Assembly (NCBI GenBank): GCA_049613795.1
Contig: JBMZCX010000035.1
Coordinates: 1-29,117 of the forward strand
Direction: 5' to 3'
From: Thalassotalea_B sp049613795
GTDB lineage: Bacteria; Pseudomonadota; Gammaproteobacteria; Enterobacterales; Alteromonadaceae
DNA: 29,117 nt
Each line of letters opens with the position of its first letter. Position 1 is the first letter of the stretch. Positions 1 through 7,842 of the stretch are shown here, piece by piece. Under the pieces are notes generated by a model. That model was given only the letters and a program-made list of their open reading frames with translations, searched no databases and was not told where the DNA came from. The position numbers and the translations under genes are program-made.

Positions 1-55
<55 letters not shown>

Positions 56-133
56 CTGTGAGTAGTATTTTTTAGATGACTAGACAAAGCAATTTCCGCC
101 TGATTAGCGTGATTTTTTCTCTCAGCAGAATTA

Positions 134-161
134 TTGACCAAAGATATACAACCCCTAATAT
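134..161 (+). promoter_or_regulatory. Candidate sigma-70 promoter of an orphan transcript
   Basis: TTGACC (134-139, five of six matches to the -35 consensus) is followed after 16 bases by TAATAT (156-161, four of six matches to the -10 consensus). No plus-strand gene follows, but a terminator does at 289-322. The match is moderate and the region is AT-rich, so chance is possible. Confidence 0.35.
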
Positions 162-167
162 GCTTTA

Positions 168-322
168 CGTCATAACTCTGTCATAAAAGCCGGTTATGAT
201 GGTCTTACTTAACTAGCACCAAGTGCCAAACGAGTGATTTCTCTAGATGACATTAGGGTAACCCCAGCCCTTTATTCCAATATTGGATAAGCCTTAGTGC
301 GTAATTCACTAAGGCTTTTTTT
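168..322 (+). ncRNA. Candidate small RNA, about 155 nt
   Basis: This is an inferred transcript between the candidate promoter at 134-161 and the strong terminator at 289-322. It holds only trivial reading frames, such as a six-codon one near 194 and a four-codon one near 247, so it is unlikely to encode a protein. A perfect 10-base palindrome, CCAATATTGG, sits just before the terminator stem. I do not recognise it as 6S RNA, Spot 42, tmRNA or RNase P RNA. The rest of the gene-free stretch 56-320 shows nothing else I can name. Alternatively the terminator serves a gene beyond the left edge. Confidence 0.3.
289..322 (+). terminator. Intrinsic terminator
   Basis: A perfect 11-bp stem (AAGCCTTAGTG at 289-299 with CACTAAGGCTT at 307-317) with a 7-base loop is followed by a run of seven T on the plus strand. 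It lies directly against the stop codon of the minus-strand membrane protein gene. On the minus strand the tract after the stem is poor in U, so the main direction is plus, although it may also work as a two-way barrier. Confidence 0.85.
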
Positions 323-962
323 ATGGCTGACGTAACTCTTCCATTTCAGCAATAATAGCGTCAAGCTTGCGCATTTCTTTACCGTAAATAATGTCTAAGT
401 CCCAGCGATATAAGGCCGTTGATGAAAGCCAAATAATAAAGGTAAGTACAGTAACCCCACCAATTATTATAATAGGCGTACCCGCAATTAACGTTATATT
501 CGGATCTTTAATGATCCACGAATTAATAATCGCTTGCATTGACTCTGAAAACCTCGCTTGCACCATAATGCCTAAAAACAATAAGGGATAAAAATAACGG
601 TATAAGCGGGTATATAAGTTTATTTGCTCTTTAAGCCAATTATCAAACGTTTTAAGGTAATCATAACTATTCATACTTTTATCAAGGCTTAATTTACCTT
701 TGGCGCTTCTGCCCGCCATGACTAATCCAAGTAATAAAACGTCAATATAAAGCCCTAGCCAAGCCATTCCCAAAAAACTTAATACAACAAGAACCACCGC
801 CATACCTGCAATAATAGCCTTAAAATTAAGGTCGAACATTCGCTCAAATTTATCCACAATATTTTTCGACTTTTGGTTATATAGATCATTAATTTTGGGG
901 GCAATTAAGGCATCATCATTAATAAATCCTTGCTGCCATATCGTTTCTATTGTCTGTTTCAT
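321..962 (-). CDS. Small multi-pass membrane protein paired with an ECF-like sigma factor
   Basis: A 213-residue protein with hydrophobic segments near residues 49-66, 68-84, 122-137 and 156-182, and polar, partly helical ends. I do not recognise a named domain. The sigma-factor gene upstream ends in TAA directly followed by this ATG (TAAATG), so the two are almost certainly translationally coupled. Membrane proteins encoded straight after ECF sigma genes are often anti-sigma factors, but the cytoplasmic N-terminus (about 48 residues) shows no HxxxCxxC zinc anti-sigma motif, so this role is only inferred from position. Confidence is high for the gene and low for the function. Confidence 0.85.
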   Translation of the reverse strand: MKQTIETIWQQGFINDDALIAPKINDLYNQKSKNIVDKFERMFDLNFKAIIAGMAVVLVVLSFLGMAWLGLYIDVLLLGLVMAGRSAKGKLSLDKSMNSYDYLKTFDNWLKEQINLYTRLYRYFYPLLFLGIMVQARFSESMQAIINSWIIKDPNITLIAGTPIIIIGGVTVLTFIIWLSSTALYRWDLDIIYGKEMRKLDAIIAEMEELRQP

Positions 963-1454
963 TTAGCTATTCTCTATTTGTAATATGTTATTTAATCGGC
1001 TTTTTATGCGGGTAATTCGCACCCCTATATTGGTGGTGTTCGTGCCAATTATTTCTGCTATGTCTCGATAACTTTTCTCTTCTAGGTAGAGTAAAATTAC
1101 ACCGCGATCAATTTCTGACAATTGTTTAATCGCATCGTACAACTGATTAATCTCAGACGATGAAAAGTGCTCACTATCTTCTATTGCTTGTTCAGGTAAT
1201 GGGCCGGAAGTAAATTGATCTGCATTTTTCTTAGACTTTTTTAAATAGGTTAAACAAACGTTTAGCGTTATTTTATAAATCCAAGTTGACCACTGACATT
1301 GCTGCTTATAATTCTCTCGACTACGCCAAATTTGTAAGCACACTTCTTGGTAGTAATCTTCAAAATCTTCGCTACTGTTGGTATATGCGCGACATAATTT
1401 AATAATGATCCCTGCATAAGGAAGAATCGATATATTGTAAAAATCACTACCCAT
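963..1454 (-). CDS. ECF-like RNA polymerase sigma factor
   Basis: A 163-residue sigma-70 family protein. Region 2 lies at about residues 10-75, with the recognisable DYYQEVCLQIWRSRENY and WIYKITLNVCLTYLKK segments (core binding and -10 recognition). Region 4 lies at about 105-155, with ID-RGVILLYLEEKSYRDIAEIIG as the helix-turn-helix that reads the -35 element. Regions 1 and 3 are missing, as expected of group 4 sigma factors. The start is uncertain: the ATG used has no good ribosome-binding site, whereas a GAGGAG lies about 30 bases upstream, and the frame stays open there. It forms a two-gene operon with the membrane protein that follows without a gap. The target genes cannot be told from this window. 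Confidence 0.9.
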   Translation of the reverse strand: MGSDFYNISILPYAGIIIKLCRAYTNSSEDFEDYYQEVCLQIWRSRENYKQQCQWSTWIYKITLNVCLTYLKKSKKNADQFTSGPLPEQAIEDSEHFSSSEINQLYDAIKQLSEIDRGVILLYLEEKSYRDIAEIIGTNTTNIGVRITRIKSRLNNILQIENS

Positions 1455-1613
1455 ACTGTTTAAAATTTCACGGCATTTATCGCTCCTCGCAATTACTTTA
1501 TTGAGGTACCTAGTTAGTGGCTACTTTTAACGTTTATTACACCTTAGCAAATAATTTATTTTAAACTTTTTATTTTTGACATTAGCAAGGAGTCTATATA
1601 AGACCCTAGAAAT

Positions 1614-1639
1614 AAAAAAACCTGCAAAAGCAGGTTTTT
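1614..1639 (-). terminator. Intrinsic terminator of the bkd operon
   Basis: A 10-bp stem (1616-1625 paired with 1630-1639) with an AAAA loop, read on the minus strand, ends in a run of seven T at 1620-1614. It lies 22 bases after the bkdB stop codon, as expected for the end of the bkdA1-bkdA2-bkdB transcript. Confidence 0.88.
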
Positions 1640-1660
1640 ATTGAGCTATGTTAGTAACAT

Positions 1661-3256
1661 TTAAGCCATGTGTACCAGCATATTGCTAGGTTCTTCAAGA
1701 AATGACTTCCACAAATTACTGAAGCGAGCGATAGTGCCACCGTCTATAATGCGGTGATCGCCAGACCAGCTAACTTGCATAATTGAGCGTGCTTCCACTT
1801 CACCATTTTCATTAAAGCGTGGTAACGTTTGCAATTTACCTAAGGCAACAATTGCCGCTTCTGGTTTATTAATAATAGGTGTTGCCACCGTACCACCAAT
1901 AGCACCAATGTTAGAAATTGAAATAGTGCCGCCTTTTAAGTCTGCCGCTGGTACTCTACCTGAACGGGCGTCATTGGTTAAGCGAGTAATATCGTTTGCG
2001 AGTGCTAAAATTGACTTGGTTTGTACTTGTTTAACATTTGGTACCAGCAAGCCAACTTTTGAGTCAACCGCCATGCCAATATTATGATCATCAAAATAAG
2101 TTAATTCACTGCAATCTTCATTCACTTGTGAATTAACGATTGGGAATTCTTTTAACGCTAACGACATTGCTTTCATAAAGAATGGCATCATGGTTAATTT
2201 AATATCTTGCTTGGCGTAAGTTTCTTTTAACGCTAAGCGAAGTTTAATCAGCTTAGTCATGTCAATTTCTTCACAATAAGTAAAGTGAGGAATAGTAGAC
2301 ACTGAATTAACCATCGCTTTTGCCATGGCCGCTTTTATACCGCGAATAGGCTCTACACGTTTACCACCAACAGCCGCTGTAGCTACAGGCGTTACCATTG
2401 TTTCTACACTTTTATTTGTAAAGGCAACAATATCGTCTTTATAAATACGTCCTTTTTTTCCGCTACCTGGCACTTGATGAATATTAACATTCATTTCGCG
2501 TGCAACTCTTCTTACTGCAGGGCTGGCAATCGCTTTTTCATTAACCACTTTTGCGTTAGTTGGTTGTGAGTTAACTGACGCTTTCGCTGTTTGAGCTAAA
2601 GCTTCTTGAGGCTTAGACGTTGCTGCTGTTTGAGCTTGTTGAGTAACGTTAGCTTGCTCAACTTTTTCAGTTACTGGCGCGGTATTATTGGTTGTGCCTA
2701 CACGCTCTATTGCAAATAAAGGGGCATGCACTTTAGCAATTTCACCTTTAGCGTAATGTAGCTTAACCACAGTGCCTGAATGCATCGCAGGAATTTGCAC
2801 TAAGGCTTTATCTGTCATTACATCGGCAACAGGTTGGTCTTCTTCAATAATGTCACCTTCAGCAACTAACCATTCAACCACTTCACATTCAACAATACCT
2901 TCACCAATATCTGGTAAAATAAAATCTTCTATCAACGTAGCCGTATTCGCTGTTGTTTCAACCGCTGCAGTGGCTTCAACCTTTACTGGGTTTTCTTCAA
3001 CAGTACTTGCGACGTTACCTTCTGGTGTCATGGCAAATAGTGGTTGATGTACTTTAGCAATATCACCTTTAGCATAATAAAGCTTATTAACAACGCCCGA
3101 GTGCATTGCAGGAATTTGCACAAGTGCTTTATCTGTCATTACATCAGCAACAGGCTGATCTTCAGCAATAACATCACCTTCGTTCACTAGCCATTCAACC
3201 AGTTCACATTCAACGATACCTTCACCAATATCTGGTAATATAAAATCAATGCTCAT
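1661..3256 (-). CDS. bkdB: Branched-chain 2-oxoacid dehydrogenase E2 (dihydrolipoyl acyltransferase)
   Basis: A 531-residue E2 core subunit that passes acyl groups from E1 to CoA. From the chosen start there are two N-terminal lipoyl domains (about 2-76 and 109-183), each with the MTDKALV lipoylation site (Lys43 and Lys150). They are followed by a flexible Ala/Thr/Gln-rich linker, an E3/E1-binding domain (about 244-280, SPAVRRVARE) and a catalytic domain from about 300 with the DHRIIDGG active-site motif (His501, Asp505). The start at 3256 is preferred over the longer frame to 3298: it has AGGA eight bases upstream, begins directly with the lipoyl fold, and follows the E1-beta stop by about ten bases, while the longer form would overlap that gene by 32 bases. 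It is the last gene of the operon. The two lipoyl domains are nearly identical copies. Confidence 0.96.
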   Translation of the reverse strand: MSIDFILPDIGEGIVECELVEWLVNEGDVIAEDQPVADVMTDKALVQIPAMHSGVVNKLYYAKGDIAKVHQPLFAMTPEGNVASTVEENPVKVEATAAVETTANTATLIEDFILPDIGEGIVECEVVEWLVAEGDIIEEDQPVADVMTDKALVQIPAMHSGTVVKLHYAKGEIAKVHAPLFAIERVGTTNNTAPVTEKVEQANVTQQAQTAATSKPQEALAQTAKASVNSQPTNAKVVNEKAIASPAVRRVAREMNVNIHQVPGSGKKGRIYKDDIVAFTNKSVETMVTPVATAAVGGKRVEPIRGIKAAMAKAMVNSVSTIPHFTYCEEIDMTKLIKLRLALKETYAKQDIKLTMMPFFMKAMSLALKEFPIVNSQVNEDCSELTYFDDHNIGMAVDSKVGLLVPNVKQVQTKSILALANDITRLTNDARSGRVPAADLKGGTISISNIGAIGGTVATPIINKPEAAIVALGKLQTLPRFNENGEVEARSIMQVSWSGDHRIIDGGTIARFSNLWKSFLEEPSNMLVHMA

Positions 3257-3266
3257 GTCTAAATTC

Positions 3267-4244
3267 CTAGTAATTGATGCTGCGTGTGATCGCTTCATAT
3301 ATCTTTAAATGATCAGCCACGTATTCTTTTTCTAATGCTAATGGGTATGGTGTATCAAAACCACACACACGTTCAATGGGCGACTCTAAATGTAAAAAGC
3401 ATTCTTGCTGAATAGTCGCTGCTATTTCGCTGGCAAAGCCTGCGGTTAACGGCGCCTCTTGACTCACTAATAAACGCCCAGTTTTACGAACAGAATTGGC
3501 TACGGTGTCAACATCCCACGGTAAAATAGTACGTAAATCAATAATTTCACATGAAACACCATCAGCTGCGGCTTTTTCAGCTGCTTTTTCAACGATTTCA
3601 AGCTGTGCGCCCCATGCTAATAAAGTGATATCGCTACCCGTTTGCATCACCTCAGCTTTGCCTAATGGTAGTTGGTAATCTTCTTCAGGTACTTCACCTA
3701 CCGAAGCACGATATAAACGTTTTGGCTCGAAAAATACCACAGGGTTATCGTCACGAATAGACGCTAATAATAAACCTTTTGCTTGATAAGGGTTGCGCGG
3801 AACAACTATTTTTAAACCCGGTGTATGCGCAAAGTACGCTTCAGGCGACTGGCTATGATATAAACCACCAGCAATACCACCGCCATAAGGTGTACGAATT
3901 GTCAGCTTACCCACATCAAATTCGTTACCGCTGCGGTATCTAAATTTAGCTGACTCATTCACGATTTGGTCAAACGCAGGAAAAATATAATCGGCAAACT
4001 GAATTTCTGCAATTGGCGTACAGCCTTGTGCAGCTAACCCATTAGCAAAACCAATAATACCTTGCTCTACTAATGGCGTATTAAAACAACGTGCTTTGCC
4101 GTACTTTTCTTGTAAACCACTGGTTGCTCTAAACACACCACCAAAATGGCCAACATCTTCACCAAAACATAAGGCACTGTCGTTTTCAGTCATCGCAATA
4201 TCTAACGCATTATTTATTGCTTGTAATAAGTTCATTTGTGCCAT
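3267..4244 (-). CDS. bkdA2: Branched-chain 2-oxoacid dehydrogenase E1 beta subunit
   Basis: A 325-residue transketolase-like subunit that forms the thiamine-diphosphate-dependent decarboxylase with E1 alpha. The pyrimidine-binding domain covers about residues 4-180, with FGEDVG near residue 29, VEQGIIGFANGLA and the YHSQSPEAYFAHTPGLK segment; the C-terminal domain runs from about 195. Its ATG overlaps the E1-alpha stop codon by one base (TAATG), and GGGAG lies upstream, so translation is coupled. The full set of alpha, beta and a two-lipoyl E2 favours a branched-chain over a pyruvate complex. Acetoin or general 2-oxoacid dehydrogenase would be the alternative name. Confidence 0.95.
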   Translation of the reverse strand: MAQMNLLQAINNALDIAMTENDSALCFGEDVGHFGGVFRATSGLQEKYGKARCFNTPLVEQGIIGFANGLAAQGCTPIAEIQFADYIFPAFDQIVNESAKFRYRSGNEFDVGKLTIRTPYGGGIAGGLYHSQSPEAYFAHTPGLKIVVPRNPYQAKGLLLASIRDDNPVVFFEPKRLYRASVGEVPEEDYQLPLGKAEVMQTGSDITLLAWGAQLEIVEKAAEKAAADGVSCEIIDLRTILPWDVDTVANSVRKTGRLLVSQEAPLTAGFASEIAATIQQECFLHLESPIERVCGFDTPYPLALEKEYVADHLKIYEAITRSINY

Positions 4245-5428
4245 TATTTAATTCTCCCTGCGGTAAAAGGATATGCTTCAGGGTACTTTTTGATATGCAC
4301 TTTTAGTTCATCTAATTGTTTTTGTAAATGCTCTGGTACTTGGTCGTAAACATCGGTTACTAAGTCTTCAACGGGCGGTTTAGCAATTTTTTCAGACACT
4401 TTAACTGCGGCTAATACTTCTTCTCTTAACTTTTCAAATAGCGTAGTTTCTTGTGCTTCGTCCCACCATTTTTGCGCTAACATCCAGTTTTTCATGCGTA
4501 AAATAGGATCGTGTGCTTGCCATTTTTCTTCTTCTTCACGGGTACGATAGCCAGAAGGGTCATCAGACGTAGAGTGCGCACCTAAGCGGTATGACATTGC
4601 TTCAATTATCACAGGCTTTTGCTCGGCTAACGCATAACTACGTGCCGCTTGAGTGGCTTTAACCACCGCTAATATGTCATTACCATCGATACGAATGGTT
4701 TTAATGCCGTAACCAACACCGCGCGAGGCAATACCATTACCGACGTATTGTTCGTCTGACGGTGTTGAAATAGCGTAGCCATTATTACGACAAAAGAAAA
4801 TAACAGGCGCTCGGTGTACCGCTGCCATATTCAAGCCCGCATGAAAATCACCTTCAGATGCAGCACCTTCGCCAAAATAACAAATAGTTACGGCGTCTTT
4901 ACCTTGCAGCTTTTGTCCATAAGCATAACCTGCCGCTTGAGGGATTTGAGTCCCTAATGGCGAAGATATGGTCATGTAATTCAATGCACTAGAACCATAG
5001 TGAATAGGCATTTGACGACCTTTGCCTAAATCTTTTTCATTGGAAAACATCTGGTTCATCATGTCTTCTAGCGAAAAGCCACGATAAATTAACGCGCCCT
5101 GCTCACGATATTGCGCCATGATCATGTCTTGATCTTCAAGACCAGCAGCACCACCAACACTTGCCGCTTCTTCACCTAGTGCAGCCATATAAAAGCTGAC
5201 ACGCCCTTGGCGTTGTGCAGCCACCATGCGTTCATCTAATACCCGATGAAATGCTAACGCTTTATACATTTTAGTCGCTTTAGCTTGGTCTATTTCGGGC
5301 AACTCGGCACCTGAATATAAGGTACCGTCTTGTTGTAATATTTTGAGGATCGGAATGTCGACGGAATGACCATCAATGAAAGCTGGGGTATGCACCACCT
5401 GACTTTCGTTATAAATTTCAGTGTTCAT
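4244..5428 (-). CDS. bkdA1: Branched-chain 2-oxoacid dehydrogenase E1 alpha subunit
   Basis: A 394-residue E1 alpha subunit. The thiamine-diphosphate and Mg-binding motif is at about residues 186-216 (GEGAASEGDFHAGLNMAAV to RNN), and the phosphorylation-loop-like YRLGAHSTSDDPSGYR follows at about 280-296. The start at 5428 is chosen because GAGAAGG lies just upstream, whereas the longer frame to 5455 has no ribosome-binding site. It is the first gene of a three-gene operon. No lipoamide dehydrogenase (E3, lpdV) gene accompanies it, unlike the classic Pseudomonas bkd operon, so the complex probably borrows E3 from elsewhere. The operon feeds valine, leucine and isoleucine breakdown to branched acyl-CoA. 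Confidence 0.95.
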   Translation of the reverse strand: MNTEIYNESQVVHTPAFIDGHSVDIPILKILQQDGTLYSGAELPEIDQAKATKMYKALAFHRVLDERMVAAQRQGRVSFYMAALGEEAASVGGAAGLEDQDMIMAQYREQGALIYRGFSLEDMMNQMFSNEKDLGKGRQMPIHYGSSALNYMTISSPLGTQIPQAAGYAYGQKLQGKDAVTICYFGEGAASEGDFHAGLNMAAVHRAPVIFFCRNNGYAISTPSDEQYVGNGIASRGVGYGIKTIRIDGNDILAVVKATQAARSYALAEQKPVIIEAMSYRLGAHSTSDDPSGYRTREEEEKWQAHDPILRMKNWMLAQKWWDEAQETTLFEKLREEVLAAVKVSEKIAKPPVEDLVTDVYDQVPEHLQKQLDELKVHIKKYPEAYPFTAGRIK

Positions 5429-5530
5429 AGCCTTCTCTTGTTGTAATCCTTGCATAGCAAGGTGAAACGTCTTTAAGTATTATTGTAGTATAGACACTCA
5501 TTGTGGTTTAAATGCTTTTGCTTTCAAACA

Positions 5531-5536
5531 ATTATA
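5531..5536 (-). promoter_or_regulatory. Candidate -10 element upstream of bkdA1
   Basis: On the minus strand this reads TATAAT, about 100 bases before the bkdA1 start. The hexamer at the expected -35 distance is poor, so an activator or another promoter may be needed. It is offered only as the best -10 match in the gap. Confidence 0.3.
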
Positions 5537-5568
5537 AATGAGTGCGATTAAAGTTATTTCTGAGTAAG

Positions 5569-5588
5569 TTCAATCAAAATGGATTGAA
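5569..5588. promoter_or_regulatory. Inverted repeat, possible operator upstream of bkd
   Basis: TTCAATC (5569-5575) and GATTGAA (5582-5588) form a perfect 7-bp inverted repeat around a 6-base centre, upstream of the candidate -10 element of bkdA1. There is no T-run, so it is not an intrinsic terminator. The binding protein is unknown. Confidence 0.35.
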
Positions 5589-5605
5589 TAATTTATTGCC
5601 AGCAC

Positions 5606-5621
5606 TTTACCTTTACGTAAA
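5606..5621. promoter_or_regulatory. Possible LiuR-type operator upstream of bkd
   Basis: TTTAC-N6-GTAAA, with the right half part of the perfect palindrome TTTACGTAAA, lies about 180 bases before bkdA1. As I recall it, the MerR-family regulator LiuR, which controls branched-chain amino acid breakdown in many gammaproteobacteria including Alteromonadales, uses palindromes of this type. The assignment is inference; no liuR gene is in the window. Confidence 0.4.
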
Positions 5622-5721
5622 CTGAAAAACAAGCTTTGTAAGCTGCCTATTACTGATAATTTATCCTATTATGAGCATAAAAGTTTACAGCGACAGACAG
5701 CATAATATTTATTAACCCGCG

Positions 5722-6798
5722 CTAAATTTTGGCAGGGATCACCGTTAATAATGCTCGTTGTCCAATTGCCACATCGGCATTAGGGAATATAATAGCCTCG
5801 CCTTCTACTTGTGTCGTTATACTGTGCTCTCCGTCAAAGGCAAGCACAGAACCTTTTGGAAAATCAGTGAAATTTTCAACATCATCAGCAAAGTTTAATG
5901 TAAATTTTTCATAGTGTCGGTTAATGGTTTGATGAATTTCATAGATATAAAAATCACTTTCATTAAAGGGCTTTAAGAGTATGTCATTACCACTGATAAA
6001 CGCTGTAAGTGTTGCTTCAACTTGGCTAAACTTACCCATGTCATTTTCACCAAAAGGCATCACTTTACCCAGTTCAACCGTAAAAGCGTCGGCGCCAAAC
6101 TCATTTGAAGAAAAATAGCTAAAGGTAGTCGTAGGTGAATGAGAAAGTAAAATAGTGTTAATGCCGCACGCTTGAAGAAAAGAGAGCTGCTCTTTTTTCC
6201 ATGGTTGCCCATGACGAAATGGATAAACAGCAAACTTATCATTTTTTGAACCACGTATAGCGGTATGAAGATCGTAATGGCTTCGCGCTCTCCCCTCACT
6301 TAATTGACTGCCTTGCTCAAAAAAAGCTTTTACTGTGTCTTCCAACAGCTTTGCCCGTATGCGCTCTTTATTAATTAAGCCAGCACCTTGTCCTTGGTCA
6401 AGCGAATGCCCACCTGAAAATAAGCGATTCATATTCTCTTCAACAAAACGCTCGGCAATATTCATTGATGGCGGATTACCGAAAATAAACAGCACCCGTT
6501 CAGCTAAATAAAGTTGTCCTAAAATAAGCTGTTGTATCAGCTTGGCACAAATTTCAATGGGCGCGGTTTCATTACCATGAACGGCGCTCGATAACACAAT
6601 ATCTTTTTGCGTCACTTGATCGTTAGGTTCAAAGCAAATTAAACCCGTTTCAAGCACACTTACGTTGATAACTTGGCGTGCGCTGGTCACTTGAAAAGAA
6701 AACTGGCAACCAAATTGATGCGGAAATTGGCGTGTTAATGTTAAAAAATCGCCATTAAGTACGAGTTCTTTTTGTAAAGATTGCGGTAATAATTCCAT
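5722..6798 (-). CDS. astE: Succinylglutamate desuccinylase (M14-like zinc hydrolase)
   Basis: A 358-residue member of the AstE/aspartoacylase family. AstE splits N-succinylglutamate into glutamate and succinate, the last step of the arginine succinyltransferase pathway. Zinc ligands are visible as His74 and Glu77 in SAVHGNETAPIE and His178 in YDLHTAIRGS; the likely catalytic Glu242 is in TVELGKVMPFGEN. The conserved NPPSMNIAERFVEENMNRLF segment supports AstE rather than a generic aspartoacylase. It is slightly longer than the E. coli enzyme (322 residues, from memory). The other ast genes are not in the window, so it stands alone next to the bkd operon. Both functions belong to amino acid catabolism. 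Confidence 0.9.
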   Translation of the reverse strand: MELLPQSLQKELVLNGDFLTLTRQFPHQFGCQFSFQVTSARQVINVSVLETGLICFEPNDQVTQKDIVLSSAVHGNETAPIEICAKLIQQLILGQLYLAERVLFIFGNPPSMNIAERFVEENMNRLFSGGHSLDQGQGAGLINKERIRAKLLEDTVKAFFEQGSQLSEGRARSHYDLHTAIRGSKNDKFAVYPFRHGQPWKKEQLSFLQACGINTILLSHSPTTTFSYFSSNEFGADAFTVELGKVMPFGENDMGKFSQVEATLTAFISGNDILLKPFNESDFYIYEIHQTINRHYEKFTLNFADDVENFTDFPKGSVLAFDGEHSITTQVEGEAIIFPNADVAIGQRALLTVIPAKI

Positions 6799-6953
6799 AG
6801 GGCTTTCATAATTTTTATTTACAATAGCCCTATTGTATTAAATTTATTGCGCTTTAGGGGAGTTTTAATAAAAATATGACTGTTTTTTAGAAGATGCTTA
6901 ATTTTTGTATAAAAATCATTCAGACATAGTTACGAAATAGTAAAGATTACAAA

Positions 6954-7691
6954 CTAAACTGCGCCTTTCACACTATTACCACCATTATCTTTAACTTGCA
7001 TTAACGCCTCTTCCACTTGCTGAAACATCGATTCTGAATTATTTCCTTCTTGCCACACCGCATAGCCTACTGAACACGTAATGCTGAGCGTTGAAGGCAT
7101 TATTTGACCGCTAATTTTTTCATGTAACTCATTCGCGATAGCATGTGCTGTATTATCTATTTTACTCGGCGTAATTATAATAAAATTATCATCAAGCCAA
7201 CGGCAAACTTCAGCCTTTTGAGGTAAATTATTTTTAATAATTTGACTGACCAGCACAATGGCATCGTCGCCTACACTTTCGCCATAGAGATCATTAACTT
7301 GTTTAAAATTATCTAAATCAAGTTGAAATAAGTTGAAGCTTTTACCTTTTATGGCCGCTTTTTTACACCAATTATTGACCTTAATTTGACATGAGCGACG
7401 ATTAGCTAAATTGGTTAATGGGTCAAGCAAAGACAATTGCTCTAGGGTATAGGCAATTTCGCCCAACTCTTTAATTCTACGATAAGAAAATACTAATAAA
7501 CTAAGCGTTAATATTGCGCCTAAAGGAATAAGTTCATCTAATTCCCAACTTTCATGCGTTCGAGAAAAATTATAAATAACTTCAAGTGTGTCAAATTGAC
7601 AAAATAACAGGAAGAAAAAAAGAGTAACAATAACAATAGCTATGATGTCTTTTTTAATTGTGGGCAAATGTAAATATTTTTTATGTGGCAC
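6954..7691 (-). CDS. Membrane GGDEF-like protein with degenerate active site
   Basis: A 245-residue protein with two membrane segments (about residues 15-33 and 54-70) and a C-terminal diguanylate-cyclase fold from about 88. Family marks are DPLTNLANRR, LDLDNFKQVND and the closing VEEALMQVKDNGGNSV. The signature GGDEF is replaced by LDDNF (residues 166-170 after VCRW), and the RxxD inhibitory site reads QKAE. Loss of both glycines and the catalytic Glu argues strongly against cyclic di-GMP synthesis; a binding or regulatory role is more likely. The start is GTG, supported by GAGAG seven bases upstream. It is a single gene between astE and pgm. Confidence 0.88.
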   Translation of the reverse strand: MPHKKYLHLPTIKKDIIAIVIVTLFFFLLFCQFDTLEVIYNFSRTHESWELDELIPLGAILTLSLLVFSYRRIKELGEIAYTLEQLSLLDPLTNLANRRSCQIKVNNWCKKAAIKGKSFNLFQLDLDNFKQVNDLYGESVGDDAIVLVSQIIKNNLPQKAEVCRWLDDNFIIITPSKIDNTAHAIANELHEKISGQIMPSTLSITCSVGYAVWQEGNNSESMFQQVEEALMQVKDNGGNSVKGAV

Positions 7692-7782
7692 TAAATATCT
7701 CTCTAACCGCTATATAAATGGTGAAAATATAAATGCCTTCCTTGGTTCCTCATTTAGCATAGACTACATTATAACATTTTGT

Positions 7783-7820
7783 TAACAAAGACGACTATTT
7801 TTAAAGAATCGTCTTTGTTA
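7783..7820 (-). terminator. Hairpin downstream of pgm, possible terminator
   Basis: A perfect 12-bp stem (7783-7794 with 7809-7820) encloses a 14-base AT-rich loop, 22 bases after the pgm stop. The tract after the stem on the minus strand is not a clean U-run (AACAAAATG follows), so it may work as an RNA-end stabiliser or a weak terminator instead of a classic one. Confidence 0.5.
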
Positions 7821-7842
7821 TTGATAAAAGAAGAGCAGCGAT

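Noticed and set aside
168..322. 6S RNA or Spot 42
   Set aside because: The sequence lacks the conserved features of either RNA and the usual neighbour genes.
2772..3047. Plus-strand open frame inside bkdB
   Set aside because: It is antisense to the lipoyl domains, with no family match or start signal; it arises from the codon pattern of the real gene.
3257..3298. Longer start of bkdB
   Set aside because: It would overlap the E1-beta gene by 32 bases; the ATG at 3256 has a good ribosome-binding site and starts at the lipoyl domain.
5456..5721. Riboswitch upstream of the bkd operon
   Set aside because: The inverted repeats are short and symmetric like operators; no known aptamer pattern or terminator/antiterminator pair was seen.
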